Source of the DNA: Pseudomonas sp. R5-89-07
Lineage (GTDB): Bacteria > Pseudomonadota > Gammaproteobacteria > Pseudomonadales > Pseudomonadaceae
Direction: 5' to 3'
DNA: 64,000 bases
Assembly (NCBI RefSeq): GCF_003851685.1
Contig: NZ_CP027727.1
Coordinates: 2,604,001 to 2,668,000, forward strand
In this document: positions 34,447 to 44,037 of the stretch, in pieces
Position numbering within the stretch: position 1 is the stretch's first letter
Layout of the letters: every line of letters begins with the position of its first letter
Notes under the pieces: model-generated
What the model was told of the DNA's origin: nothing
Seen by the model: the letters and a program-made list of their open reading frames with translations, nothing else
The model's database searches: none
Translations under genes and position numbers: made by a program

Positions 34447-35531
34447 CGACGCCTCCGCAAGCGCAGGCGCTTGAGGCGCTGGCGCCATTCAGGGCTCTGG
34501 GGCAGGAACATGCCCTTGCTCGACAGTTTGTTATACAGCCGCTGCAAGGCGTTGTTCGGCCAGCGCTCCTGCACCACCAGCAACAGGCTGAGGATCAATG
34601 CCAGGGCCAGAGGGCCGCTGTATAAGGCGTGGGCGGGGCGGGCCTGAGTGGGTTGCTGTTCGACCGGCTCCAGCGTGTCGAGGGTTGCCTTGATCTGCTC
34701 CAGCTCCTTGCCATCTCGAGCGCGGAAATACTGCCCGCCAGTCGCCTCGGCGATTGCCCTGAGCGCCGGTTCGTCGAGGTCCAGGCTCGGGTTCACGCCG
34801 AGAATGCCCAGCGAACCGGTTTGCTCGGGGTCGGCGCCGATGCCGATCGGGTAGATTTTCACGCCTTCTTCGGCGGCCAGGCGCGCGGCGGTGAGCGGGT
34901 CGATCTGCCCGGCGTTATTGGCGCCGTCGGTCACCAGAATCAACACGCGGCTTTGCGCCGGGCGCTGGCGCAGGCGCTTCAAGGCCAGGCCGATGGCGTC
35001 GCCGATTGCCGTGTTCTTGCCGGCAATGCCGATGCGCGCTTCGTCCAGCCAGGTGCGCACGGTGCGCCGGTCGAAGGTCAGCGGCGCCTGCAGATAGGCT
35101 TGGCTGCCAAACAGGATCAGGCCCACGCGGTCGCCTTCACGGCTTTCAAGAAAATCCCCGAGCAGGTGCTTGACCAGGGCCAGACGACTGACGTCCTCGT
35201 CCTGCCAGTGCATGTCGGGAAAATCCATGGAGCCGGACACATCCACCGCCACCAGCAAGTCGCGGCCACTGGCGGCAATCGGCAACGGCTCGCCCAGCCA
35301 TTCGGGGCGCGCGGCGGCGGTCAACAGCAGCAGCCACAGCACCACGAACGGTGCCTGCTGGCGCCAGCCCGGCAGGTTCACTCGGGCGCGGCGCCGGGCC
35401 AGGCTTTCGAGGTCGTTGAGGTAGCTGACCTTCAAGGCGGGTTCGCCACTGTCGGCCACCGGCAGGATAAGGCGCATCAGCCATGGCAACGGCAGCAGGA
35501 CGAAAATCCACGGCCAGGCGAACTCAAACAT
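34443..35531 (-). CDS. batA: BatA-like VWA membrane protein
   Basis: This 362-residue protein has two N-terminal membrane spans (residues 5-25 and 60-75), a von Willebrand A domain with a full metal site (VDVSGSMDF, later NTAIGDAIG and LVTDGANNAG) and a C-terminal span near 310-330. The intact DxSxS site contrasts with the degenerate one in the following BatB-like protein. It overlaps the DUF4381 gene by 8 bases and batB by 4. It likely forms a membrane complex with the other Bat proteins, run by the MoxR ATPase. Confidence 0.87.
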   Translation of the reverse strand: MFEFAWPWIFVLLPLPWLMRLILPVADSGEPALKVSYLNDLESLARRRARVNLPGWRQQAPFVVLWLLLLTAAARPEWLGEPLPIAASGRDLLVAVDVSGSMDFPDMHWQDEDVSRLALVKHLLGDFLESREGDRVGLILFGSQAYLQAPLTFDRRTVRTWLDEARIGIAGKNTAIGDAIGLALKRLRQRPAQSRVLILVTDGANNAGQIDPLTAARLAAEEGVKIYPIGIGADPEQTGSLGILGVNPSLDLDEPALRAIAEATGGQYFRARDGKELEQIKATLDTLEPVEQQPTQARPAHALYSGPLALALILSLLLVVQERWPNNALQRLYNKLSSKGMFLPQSPEWRQRLKRLRLRRRR

Positions 35532-36018
35532 GTTTGCGGATCCAGGTGTCGACGGCTTGGGTCAGGCCGGCGATGGCCTTGTCGTCGAGTTTGCATTCAG
35601 GCTTGTAGGCGCCTTCCACCAGCACCATCCAGCGCGTGAGGCCGGCGGCGGGGCAGCGGTTGTCAAGAAACGCCAGCCATTTGCGGCCGTTGAGGGTGTG
35701 GCTCTGGCTGTAGGGGTAGTCGTTGCGGCACAGGCGCTTGAGCAGGCCATTGAGCTGTTGCAACCAGGCGCCGGCGGGCGCGCCGTCGTAGGGTTTGGGC
35801 ATCAGCGCCAGCTCGGCCAGGGCCGCGATGCGCAGCGGGTCCAGCGGTTGTTCGACGCGGGCCACGGGGCGTCGCGTGGGCAGGAAGCGGCGCAGCCACC
35901 ACAGGCCCCAGCCAAGCAGCGGGATCACCAGCAACAGCAGCCACCAGCCCGGCGCGGGCGGCCAGAAGCCGATGGGCGGTGGCGCGATCAGCGGTTGCAG
36001 TTGGTCGAGGCTGCTCAT
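35524..36018 (-). CDS. DUF4381 membrane protein of the bat operon
   Basis: This 164-residue protein has one strong membrane span (WWLLLLVIPLLGWGLWWL, residues about 26-43), a basic linker and a cytoplasmic helical part with LKRLCRNDYPYSQSHTLNGRKW as family landmark (read as LCRNDYP and LNGRKWLAFLD). The ATG at 36018 forms an ATGA overlap with the stop of the DUF58 gene; longer in-frame readings would run inside that gene. Function is unknown beyond its constant place in MoxR/Bat operons. Confidence 0.82.
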   Translation of the reverse strand: MSSLDQLQPLIAPPPIGFWPPAPGWWLLLLVIPLLGWGLWWLRRFLPTRRPVARVEQPLDPLRIAALAELALMPKPYDGAPAGAWLQQLNGLLKRLCRNDYPYSQSHTLNGRKWLAFLDNRCPAAGLTRWMVLVEGAYKPECKLDDKAIAGLTQAVDTWIRKHV

Positions 36019-36947
36019 TGTTTTTTGACCGGGCGTTGCGGGTTGAGGTATTCGCGCAGTTGCTCGACCATTTCGCTCTGGGTGCTCAGTGGCATCAACA
36101 ATACGCGCAGTTTTTGCGCGAGCAGTTCCCAGCGGGCAATGCGTGCTTCGGCCTGGGCCTTGTAGGCCTGGCGCAATTCGTAGTTGAGCGTGTCCAGTTC
36201 CAGTTGCGCACCGCGCTGCGCGAAACGCAGCAACCCGGCGGCGGGCAGGGCGTGGTCCAGCGGATCGGAGATGGGCAGCAGCAACAGGTCGCAATGGCGT
36301 GACAGCAGGCTCAACTGTTGCTCGGCGCCTTCAGTGAGTGCCCGTTCATCGCAGATCACAATGCCCAGGCTGCCGGGGCGCAGCACTTCGCGGCCACGGC
36401 GCAGGGCCATGCCCAAGGCGTCGGCTTCCGGGCGGCTTTCGGTGTTCAGGCTCTGGTTGACCCGCACCAGGCGGTTCAGCAGTTGCAGCAGGCTTTGCTT
36501 GCTGCGCCGGGGTTTGATTTCGTAGTGCTCGCTGTCGCCGAACACCAGGCCGCCCACGCGGTCGTTATGCCCCAGCGCCGCCCAGCCGATCAGGCTGGCG
36601 GCTTGGGCGGCCAGCACCGACTTGAACATCTGACCCGAGCCGAAAAACAGCCGGCAGCTTTGCTCGACCATGATGAAAATCGGCCGCTCGCGCTCTTCGT
36701 GGAACAGTTTGGTGTGCGGCTCCTGGGTGCGCGCCGTCACGCGCCAGTCGATGGTGCGTACGTCGTCCCCGGCCTGGTACACGCGCACCTGGTCGAAGTC
36801 CACACCGCGCCCGCGCAGCTTGGAATGGTGCAAGCCGATCAGCGGGCTGCGCTGGCCGGGGGTGGAAAACAACTGCACTTCGCGCACGCGATGGCGCATC
36901 TCGATCAGCTCGCTGAGCGTGACGTGGATACCCGCGCTCGCGTTCAT
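36015..36947 (-). CDS. DUF58 protein of the bat operon
   Basis: This 310-residue protein carries the DUF58 signature GRGVDFDQVRVYQAGDDVRTIDWRVTAR (seen as GDDVRTIDWRVTAR) followed by a VWA-like fold (FIMVEQSCRLFFGSG, VICDERALTEG). DUF58 proteins pair with MoxR ATPases in nearly all bacteria and probably form their target or adaptor. The ATG at 36947 is chosen; a TTG at 36956 that overlaps the moxR stop is an alternative with nine more bases. Confidence 0.87.
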   Translation of the reverse strand: MNASAGIHVTLSELIEMRHRVREVQLFSTPGQRSPLIGLHHSKLRGRGVDFDQVRVYQAGDDVRTIDWRVTARTQEPHTKLFHEERERPIFIMVEQSCRLFFGSGQMFKSVLAAQAASLIGWAALGHNDRVGGLVFGDSEHYEIKPRRSKQSLLQLLNRLVRVNQSLNTESRPEADALGMALRRGREVLRPGSLGIVICDERALTEGAEQQLSLLSRHCDLLLLPISDPLDHALPAAGLLRFAQRGAQLELDTLNYELRQAYKAQAEARIARWELLAQKLRVLLMPLSTQSEMVEQLREYLNPQRPVKKQ

Positions 36948-36952
36948 CGGCT

Positions 36953-37912
36953 TCAAGCGACGGCAACAACGTCAAGAATGCGCTGCACCACGCGGTCTTG
37001 GTCAACGCCTGCGGCTTCTGCTTCGAACGACAGAATGATGCGGTGGCGCAACACGTCGAACAGCACCGCCTGGATATCCTCGGGGCTTACGAAGTCGCGC
37101 CCGGCCAGCCAGGCATGGGCGCGGGCGCAGCGGTCCAGGGCGATGGAGCCGCGCGGGCTGGCGCCATAGGCAATCCACTCGGCCATTTCCGGGTCGAACT
37201 TGGCCGGAGTGCGTGTGGCCATGACCAGTTGCACCAGGTATTCCTCCACCGCATCGGCCATGTACAGGCCGAGGATTTCCTTGCGTGCGGCGAAGATCGC
37301 CTGCTGGCTGACGCGACGCTCGGGCTTGGTTTCGCCATTGAGCGCTTCGCCACGCGCCTGTTGCAGGATGCGCCGTTCGACGGCGGCGTCCGGGAAGCCA
37401 ATCTTGACGTGCATCAGGAAACGGTCGAGCTGGGCTTCCGGCAGCGGATAGGTGCCTTCCTGCTCGATGGGGTTTTGCGTGGCCATCACCAGAAACAGTG
37501 GCGACAGCTCGTAGGTGCTGCGGCCCACGCTGACCTGGCGCTCGGCCATGGCTTCGAGCAAGGCCGACTGGACCTTGGCCGGTGCGCGGTTGATTTCATC
37601 CGCCAGCACCAGGTTATGAAAGATCGGCCCTTGCTGAAACACGAAACTGCCGGTTTCCGGACGATAGATCTCGGTGCCGGTGATGTCGGCGGGCAACAGG
37701 TCGGGGGTGAACTGGATGCGATGGAACTGCGCTTCGATACCTTCAGCCAGCTCTTTGATCGCCTTGGTCTTGGCCAGGCCCGGCGCGCCTTCCACCAGCA
37801 TATGGCCATCGGCGAGCAGGGCGATCAGCAGGCGATCGATGAGTTTTTCCTGGCCGAGAATCTGCGTAGAAAGAAAGGTTCGCAGCGCAAGCAGCGCTTC
37901 ACGATGTTCCAT
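36953..37912 (-). CDS. MoxR-family AAA+ ATPase
   Basis: This 319-residue ATPase has Walker A GAPGLAKT near residues 40-47, Walker B LVLADEINRAP, sensor 1 MATQNPIEQEGTYPLPEAQLDRF and the C-terminal lid, all typical of MoxR. MoxR proteins act as chaperones that load metals or cofactors and mature partner proteins. It is the first gene of the six-gene minus-strand operon moxR-DUF58-DUF4381-batA-batB-batD, whose members overlap or abut. Confidence 0.93.
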   Translation of the reverse strand: MEHREALLALRTFLSTQILGQEKLIDRLLIALLADGHMLVEGAPGLAKTKAIKELAEGIEAQFHRIQFTPDLLPADITGTEIYRPETGSFVFQQGPIFHNLVLADEINRAPAKVQSALLEAMAERQVSVGRSTYELSPLFLVMATQNPIEQEGTYPLPEAQLDRFLMHVKIGFPDAAVERRILQQARGEALNGETKPERRVSQQAIFAARKEILGLYMADAVEEYLVQLVMATRTPAKFDPEMAEWIAYGASPRGSIALDRCARAHAWLAGRDFVSPEDIQAVLFDVLRHRIILSFEAEAAGVDQDRVVQRILDVVAVA

Positions 37913-38098
37913 CGATGACGGTTCCTGGAAAGATGAGCCCGGGTGTCAGGGAAAAACACCGGCCTGGGGCGCTTACTTTAATGCATCGCGGGGTGTGGCG
38001 ACTAACGGCGTAACGGGTATTTTTGGCAAAACTTGTAGGATTTTTGTGTAGGGGGTGTGCTTTCTGCTGTGAACGCCCTCAAGGTGGATGAGGACCAC

Positions 38099-38188
38099 TG
38101 TGGGAGGGGGCTTGCCCCCGATGACGGTGGGTCAGTCAATATTTCTGCTGGCTGGCACACCGCTATCGGGGGCAAGCCCCCTCCCACA
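38099..38188. repeat. REPIN between moxR and a small gene
   Basis: A complete inverted REP pair in the 37913-38205 gap. The left arm is followed by GATGACGG and the right arm preceded by CGCTATCGG. It lies about 190 bases upstream of moxR and just after the stop of the 117-residue gene on the same strand. Confidence 0.92.
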
Positions 38189-38205
38189 TTGGATTTGTGG
38201 TGGTC

Positions 38206-38559
38206 TTAAATTCGGCTATAGGTGCCGGTGCCTTTGAGGATGTTCTGCAGGGTTTGCTCCACTTCGGCCATATCCGAGGCGGCAGTGGCGTGAGTGATCT
38301 GCAGTTGATCCTTGCCCCCCAGTGCATCGGTGTCGCCGGCTGCCAGCTCGATCAGCAAAGTGGAGTCGCTCAAGGTGACTTTCAGCCCATCCAGGGTCGA
38401 AGGCTCGTAATCCCAGGTCAGTTCCACCTCGTCTTCATCCGGGTAGCGGCTGAGCATGAACATCTCGCCGTTCTTGCCGTGGCAGCAGAGCATGGCCATG
38501 TTGTCTTCTTCGTCGTCACACGGCGTGGCCATCAGGGCGTCGGTTTTGAGTTGCAGCAT
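38206..38559 (-). CDS. conserved hypothetical acidic protein, 117 residues
   Basis: A small acidic protein starting MLQLKTDALMATPCDDEED, with AMLCCHGKNGEMFMLSRYPDEDEVELTWDY and a C-terminal helix AEVEQTLQNILKG. It has no signal peptide or membrane span and no recognised domain. The cysteine pair CC near residue 25 and the alternating strands suggest a small beta-rich fold. ATG at 38559 is preceded by AGGA; longer in-frame readings (to 38931) have no ribosome site and look non-coding. It reads away from gdhB. Confidence 0.6.
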   Translation of the reverse strand: MLQLKTDALMATPCDDEEDNMAMLCCHGKNGEMFMLSRYPDEDEVELTWDYEPSTLDGLKVTLSDSTLLIELAAGDTDALGGKDQLQITHATAASDMAEVEQTLQNILKGTGTYSRI

Positions 38560-39053
38560 GGGGAATCCTGTCTGGGGTAGGGCGTTACGCAGGCAATTGT
38601 GCCATTGCGGCGAATTTTGTGCTGCATTGTGTGTCAGACCGGCTGTATGACCTGACGGACCAAACCAGTCATTTTCGATACCGGCGAGCGCGAATGTCGC
38701 TGGTTTTTTTCCTCGTAAACGGCTGGTTGCACAAGTCGCAACCCAGCGCCTGCTTACCGATGACCGAATATGTCGCAGCACCGCAAGCAGTGGGCTTCCT
38801 ACACTCGTTAAGCTGCGCAACGGATGTGCCCCGCGCCAGGCGCCTGACCTGCCCGTCGTACCGTCACCCGGCAAGGTGTGCATCTTGTGGAAGTTGTATG
38901 TGACCTGACTGTCTTGTCCAGCTTCACCCACCTGTCACTCTGATTGGTTTATGGTGCTTGTCATCCATACCAGCGAACTGAGCTGACGGTCTCCCCGCAA
39001 GGGGATAACACGCGACGCTTCCATCAATAACAAGCCCAAGCGGAGTACCACAG
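38560..39053. other. 494-base gap between divergent genes
   Basis: No gene is supported here; open frames in it have poor codon use and no ribosome sites. It must hold the promoters of the small minus-strand gene and of gdhB. A hairpin GGTTGC-ACAAGTC-GCAACC lies at 38725-38743. GCGGAG is the ribosome site of gdhB near 39040. No clear operator is seen. Confidence 0.5.
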
Positions 39054-42000
39054 ATGGCGTTCTTCACCGCAGCCAGCAAGGCCGACTTCCAGCATCAACT
39101 GCAAGCGGCACTGGCGCAGCACATCAGTGAACAGGCACTGCCACAAGTGGCGCTGTTCGCTGAGCAATTCTTCGGCATCATTTCCCTGGACGAACTGACC
39201 CAGCGTCGCCTTTCCGACCTGGCCGGTTGCACCCTGTCTGCCTGGCGCCTGCTTGAGCGCTTCGATCACACCCAACCGCAAGTGCGGGTCTACAACCCCG
39301 ATTATGAACGTCATGGCTGGCAGTCGACCCACACCGCGGTCGAAGTGCTGCACCATGACCTGCCCTTCCTGGTGGACTCGGTACGTACCGAGCTGAACCG
39401 CCGTGGCTACAGCATCCACACCCTGCAGACCACCGTGCTCAGCGTGCGCCGTGGCAGCAAGGGCGAGTTGCTGGAAATCCTGCCCAAGGGCACCCAGGGC
39501 GAAGGCATCCTGCAAGAATCGCTGATGTACCTGGAGATCGACCGCTGCGCCAACGCCGCCGAACTGAATGTGCTGAGCAAAGAGCTCGAGCAGGTACTGG
39601 GCGAAGTGCGCGTGGCCGTGGCCGATTTCGAACCGATGAAAGCCAAGGTCCAGGACCTGCTGGCCGGTGTCGACGCCAGCGCGTTCGTGATCGACGGCGA
39701 AGAAAAAGCCGAGATCAAGAACTTCCTCGAATGGCTGGTGGGCAACCATTTCACCTTCCTTGGCTACGAAGAGTTCGTGGTACGTGACGAGGCGGACGGC
39801 GGTCATATCGAATATGACGCCAGCTCTTTCCTCGGTCTGACCAAGCTGCTGCGCGCCGGCCTCACCGCCGAAGACCTGCGCATCGAAGACTACGCCGTCG
39901 CCTACCTGCGCGAGCCGAGCGTGCTGTCGTTCGCCAAGGCGGCACACCCGAGCCGCGTGCACCGCCCGGCGTATCCGGACTACGTGTCGATCCGCGAGAT
40001 CAGCGCCGACGGCAAGGTCATCAAGGAACACCGTTTCATGGGCCTGTACACCTCCTCGGTGTACGGCGAAAGCGTACGGGTGATCCCTTACATCCGCCGC
40101 AAGGTCGCGGAAATCGAACGCCGTTCGGGCTTCCAGGCCAAGGCGCACTTGGGTAAAGAGCTTGCCCAAGTGGTTGAAGTATTGCCGCGTGACGACCTGT
40201 TCCAGACCCCGGTCGATGAGCTGTTCAGCACAGTGATGTCGATCGTGCAGATCCAGGAGCGCAACAAGATCCGCGTATTCCTGCGCAAAGATCCGTATGG
40301 CCGTTTCTGCTACTGCCTGGCCTACGTGCCGCGTGACATCTATTCCACCGAAGTGCGCCAGAAGATCCAGCAAGTGCTGATGGATCGCCTGAAAGCCTCG
40401 GACTGCGAGTTCTGGACGTTCTTCTCCGAATCCGTGCTGGCCCGCGTGCAACTGATTCTGCGGGTAGACCCGAAGAACCGCCTGGACATCGACCCGCTGC
40501 AACTGGAAAAAGAAGTGGTGCAGGCCTGCCGCAGCTGGCAGGACGACTACGCCAGCCTGGTGGTGGAAAGCTTCGGCGAAGCGCAAGGCACCAACGTGCT
40601 GGCCGATTTCCCGAAAGGCTTCCCCGCTGGCTACCGCGAGCGTTTCGCCGCGCATTCGGCCGTGGTCGACATGCAGCACCTCAACAGCCTGACCGAAGCC
40701 AATCCGCTGGTGATGAGCTTCTACCAGCCGCTGGGCCAGGTCTCCGGCCAGCGTGAGCTGCATTGCAAGCTCTACCACGCCGACACGCCGCTGGCGCTGT
40801 CCGACGTGCTGCCGATCCTGGAAAACCTCGGCCTGCGCGTGCTGGGCGAGTTCCCGTACCGCCTGCGCCACGCCAATGGCCGCGAGTTCTGGATCCATGA
40901 TTTCGCGTTCATCGCCGCCGAAGGCGTGAACCTGGATATCCAGCAGCTCAACGACACCCTGCAGGACGCGTTCGTGCATATCGTCCACGGCGATGCCGAA
41001 AACGATGCGTTCAACCGCCTGGTACTCACCGCTGGCCTGCCGTGGCGCGACGTGGCGCTGCTGCGCGCTTACGCCCGTTACCTCAAGCAGATCCGCCTGG
41101 GCTTCGACCTCGGCTACATCGCCAGCACCCTGAACAACCACACCGACATCGCCCGCGAGTTGACGCGGTTGTTCAAGACCCGTTTCTACCTGGCGCGCAA
41201 GCTCACCGCCGACGACCTGGAAGACAAGCAGCAGCGTCTGGAACAAGCGATCCTCAGCGCCCTGGACGACGTTCAGGTGCTCAACGAAGACCGCATCCTG
41301 CGTCGCTACCTGGACCTGATCAAGGCCACACTGCGCACCAACTTCTACCAGACTGACGCCAACGGCCAGAACAAGTCGTACTTCAGCTTCAAGTTCGACC
41401 CGCGCGCCATCCCTGAACTGCCCAAGCCGGTGCCGAAGTTTGAAATCTTCGTCTACTCGCCGCGGGTTGAAGGTGTGCACCTGCGCTTTGGCAACGTCGC
41501 TCGCGGTGGCCTGCGCTGGTCAGACCGTGAAGAAGACTTCCGTACCGAAGTGCTCGGCCTGGTAAAAGCCCAGCAAGTGAAGAACTCGGTGATCGTGCCC
41601 GTGGGCGCCAAGGGCGGCTTCCTGCCGCGTCGCCTGCCATTGGGCGGCAGCCGTGACGAAATCGCGGCCGAAGGCATCGCCTGCTACCGCATCTTCATTT
41701 CCGGCCTGTTGGACATTACCGACAACCTGAAAGACGGTGCCCTGGTACCGCCGGCCAACGTTGTGCGCCATGACGACGATGACCCGTACCTGGTCGTGGC
41801 TGCGGACAAGGGCACTGCGACCTTCTCCGACATCGCCAACGGTATCGCCATCGACTACGGCTTCTGGCTGGGCGACGCGTTCGCCTCCGGTGGTTCGGCC
41901 GGTTACGACCACAAGAAAATGGGCATCACCGCCAAGGGCGCGTGGGTGGGTGTGCAGCGTCACTTCCGTGAACGCGGCATCAACGTGCAGGAAGACAGCA

Positions 42001-43922
42001 TCACTGTGGTCGGCGTCGGCGATATGGCCGGTGACGTGTTCGGTAACGGCTTGCTCATGTCCGACAAGCTGCAACTGGTCGCGGCCTTCAACCACCTGCA
42101 CATCTTCATCGACCCGAACCCGAACCCGGCGACCAGCTTCGTCGAGCGCCAGCGCATGTTCGAACTGCCGCGTTCGGCCTGGACCGACTACGACACCAGC
42201 ATCATGTCCGAAGGCGGCGGTATCTTCTCGCGCAGCGCGAAGAGCATTGCCATCTCGCCGCAGATGAAAGAACGCTTCGACATCCAGGCCGACAAGCTGA
42301 CCCCGACCGAACTGCTCAACGCCTTGCTCAAGGCGCCGGTGGACCTGTTGTGGAACGGCGGTATCGGTACCTACGTCAAGGCCAGCACCGAAAGCCACGC
42401 CGACGTGGGCGACAAGGCCAACGACGCGCTGCGCGTCAATGGCAACGAGCTGCGCTGCAAAGTGGTGGGCGAGGGCGGTAACCTGGGCATGACCCAACTG
42501 GGTCGTGTGGAATTCGGCCTCAATGGCGGCGGCTCCAACACCGACTTCATCGACAACGCCGGTGGCGTGGACTGCTCCGACCACGAAGTGAACATCAAGA
42601 TCCTGCTCAACGAAGTGGTGCAGGCCGGTGACATGACCGACAAGCAACGCAACCAGTTGCTGGCGAGCATGACCGACGAAGTCGGCAACCTGGTGTTGGG
42701 CAACAACTACAAGCAGACCCAGGCCCTGTCCCTGGCGGCGCGCAAGGCTTACGAGCGTGCTGCCGAGTACAAGCGCCTGATGAGCGACCTGGAAGGCCGT
42801 GGCAAGCTGGACCGCGCCATCGAGTACCTGCCGACCGAAGAGCAGCTCATCGAGCGCGCCTCCAATGGCAAGGGCCTGACGCGTCCGGAGCTGTCGGTGC
42901 TGATTTCCTACAGCAAGATCGACCTCAAGGAAGCGCTGCTCAAGTCGCTGGTACCGGACGACGAGTACCTGACCCGTGACATGGAGACCGCGTTCCCGCC
43001 GAGCCTGGTGGCCAAGTTCTCCGAAGCCATGCGTCGCCATCGTCTCAAGCGCGAAATTGTCAGCACCCAGATTGCCAACGACCTGGTCAACCACATGGGC
43101 ATCACCTTCGTTCAACGACTCAAAGAGTCGACCGGCATGAGCCCGGCGAACGTGGCGGGCGCCTATGTGATCGTGCGCGACATTTTCCACCTCCCGCACT
43201 GGTTCCGTCAGATCGAAGCCCTGGACCACCAGGTGTCCGCCGATGTGCAACTGGAGTTGATGGATGAACTGATGCGCCTGGGCCGTCGCGCCACGCGCTG
43301 GTTCCTGCGCAGCCGTCGCAACGAGCAGGACGCCGGGCGTGACACTGCACACTTCGGTCCGCACCTGGCGGCGCTGGGCCTCAAGCTCGACGAATTGCTC
43401 GAAGGCCCGACGCGTGAGGGCTGGCAGAACCGTTACCAGGCCTACACCCAGGCCGGCGTACCGGAGTTGTTGGCGCGCATGGTTGCAGGTACGACACACC
43501 TGTACACCCTGCTGCCGATCATCGAAGCCGCCGACGTGACCGGGCATGACGCCGCCGAGGTGGCCAAGGCCTACTTCGCCGTCGGCAGCGCCCTGGACCT
43601 GCCGTGGTACCTGCAGCAGATCAGCGACCTGCCGGTGGCCAACAACTGGCAGGCTCAGGCCCGCGAAGCCTTCCGCGACGACGTGGACTGGCAGCAACGG
43701 GCGATCACCATTTCGGTACTGCAAATGGCTGACGCGCCACAAGACATGGAAGCCCGCGTGGCCCTGTGGCTTGAGCAGCACCAGGACATGGCTGATCGCT
43801 GGCGCGCCATGATGGTGGAAATCCGTGCTGCGGTTGGCACCGACTACGCCATGTATGCGGTGGCCAACCGGGAGTTGCTGGACCTGGCGTTGAGCGGCCA
43901 GTCGGTGCTGCAACCGGCTTGA
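39054..43922 (+). CDS. gdhB: NAD-dependent glutamate dehydrogenase, large (180 kDa) type
   Basis: This 1,622-residue enzyme oxidises glutamate to 2-oxoglutarate and ammonia with NAD, mainly for catabolism of glutamate and arginine. The N-terminal half has ACT-like regulatory regions; the catalytic core near residues 815-1,200 contains GGLRWSDREEDFRTEVLGLVKAQQ (seen as GGLRWSDREEDF), VPVGAKGGF, ADKGTATFSDIAN and GVGDMAGDVFGNG; a long C-terminal helical part follows. Length fits the Pseudomonas enzyme (about 1,620). It is transcribed alone and ends 18 bases before a REPIN. Confidence 0.96.
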   Translation: MAFFTAASKADFQHQLQAALAQHISEQALPQVALFAEQFFGIISLDELTQRRLSDLAGCTLSAWRLLERFDHTQPQVRVYNPDYERHGWQSTHTAVEVLHHDLPFLVDSVRTELNRRGYSIHTLQTTVLSVRRGSKGELLEILPKGTQGEGILQESLMYLEIDRCANAAELNVLSKELEQVLGEVRVAVADFEPMKAKVQDLLAGVDASAFVIDGEEKAEIKNFLEWLVGNHFTFLGYEEFVVRDEADGGHIEYDASSFLGLTKLLRAGLTAEDLRIEDYAVAYLREPSVLSFAKAAHPSRVHRPAYPDYVSIREISADGKVIKEHRFMGLYTSSVYGESVRVIPYIRRKVAEIERRSGFQAKAHLGKELAQVVEVLPRDDLFQTPVDELFSTVMSIVQIQERNKIRVFLRKDPYGRFCYCLAYVPRDIYSTEVRQKIQQVLMDRLKASDCEFWTFFSESVLARVQLILRVDPKNRLDIDPLQLEKEVVQACRSWQDDYASLVVESFGEAQGTNVLADFPKGFPAGYRERFAAHSAVVDMQHLNSLTEANPLVMSFYQPLGQVSGQRELHCKLYHADTPLALSDVLPILENLGLRVLGEFPYRLRHANGREFWIHDFAFIAAEGVNLDIQQLNDTLQDAFVHIVHGDAENDAFNRLVLTAGLPWRDVALLRAYARYLKQIRLGFDLGYIASTLNNHTDIARELTRLFKTRFYLARKLTADDLEDKQQRLEQAILSALDDVQVLNEDRILRRYLDLIKATLRTNFYQTDANGQNKSYFSFKFDPRAIPELPKPVPKFEIFVYSPRVEGVHLRFGNVARGGLRWSDREEDFRTEVLGLVKAQQVKNSVIVPVGAKGGFLPRRLPLGGSRDEIAAEGIACYRIFISGLLDITDNLKDGALVPPANVVRHDDDDPYLVVAADKGTATFSDIANGIAIDYGFWLGDAFASGGSAGYDHKKMGITAKGAWVGVQRHFRERGINVQEDSITVVGVGDMAGDVFGNGLLMSDKLQLVAAFNHLHIFIDPNPNPATSFVERQRMFELPRSAWTDYDTSIMSEGGGIFSRSAKSIAISPQMKERFDIQADKLTPTELLNALLKAPVDLLWNGGIGTYVKASTESHADVGDKANDALRVNGNELRCKVVGEGGNLGMTQLGRVEFGLNGGGSNTDFIDNAGGVDCSDHEVNIKILLNEVVQAGDMTDKQRNQLLASMTDEVGNLVLGNNYKQTQALSLAARKAYERAAEYKRLMSDLEGRGKLDRAIEYLPTEEQLIERASNGKGLTRPELSVLISYSKIDLKEALLKSLVPDDEYLTRDMETAFPPSLVAKFSEAMRRHRLKREIVSTQIANDLVNHMGITFVQRLKESTGMSPANVAGAYVIVRDIFHLPHWFRQIEALDHQVSADVQLELMDELMRLGRRATRWFLRSRRNEQDAGRDTAHFGPHLAALGLKLDELLEGPTREGWQNRYQAYTQAGVPELLARMVAGTTHLYTLLPIIEAADVTGHDAAEVAKAYFAVGSALDLPWYLQQISDLPVANNWQAQAREAFRDDVDWQQRAITISVLQMADAPQDMEARVALWLEQHQDMADRWRAMMVEIRAAVGTDYAMYAVANRELLDLALSGQSVLQPA

Positions 43923-43939
43923 TGCCTTGGTGAAACACC

Positions 43940-44028
43940 TGTGGGAGGGGGCTTGCCCCCGATAGCGGTGAGTCAGTCACGTAGGTGGTGACTGACACTC
44001 TGCTATCGGGGGCAAGCCCCCTCCCACA
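43940..44028. repeat. REPIN after gdhB
   Basis: A complete inverted REP pair with GGGGGCTTGCCCCC on the left and GGGGGCAAGCCCCC on the right. It lies between the convergent gdhB and GntR genes, 18 bases after the gdhB stop. Confidence 0.93.
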
Positions 44029-44037
44029 TTTGGCTCT

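Noticed and set aside
38619..38903. A 94-codon plus-strand frame in the gap before gdhB.
   Set aside because: No ribosome site, poor codon use and no conserved features.
39024..43913. Long minus-strand frames opposite gdhB.
   Set aside because: They are mirror frames of a GC-rich gene; gdhB on the plus strand has full-length conserved motifs.
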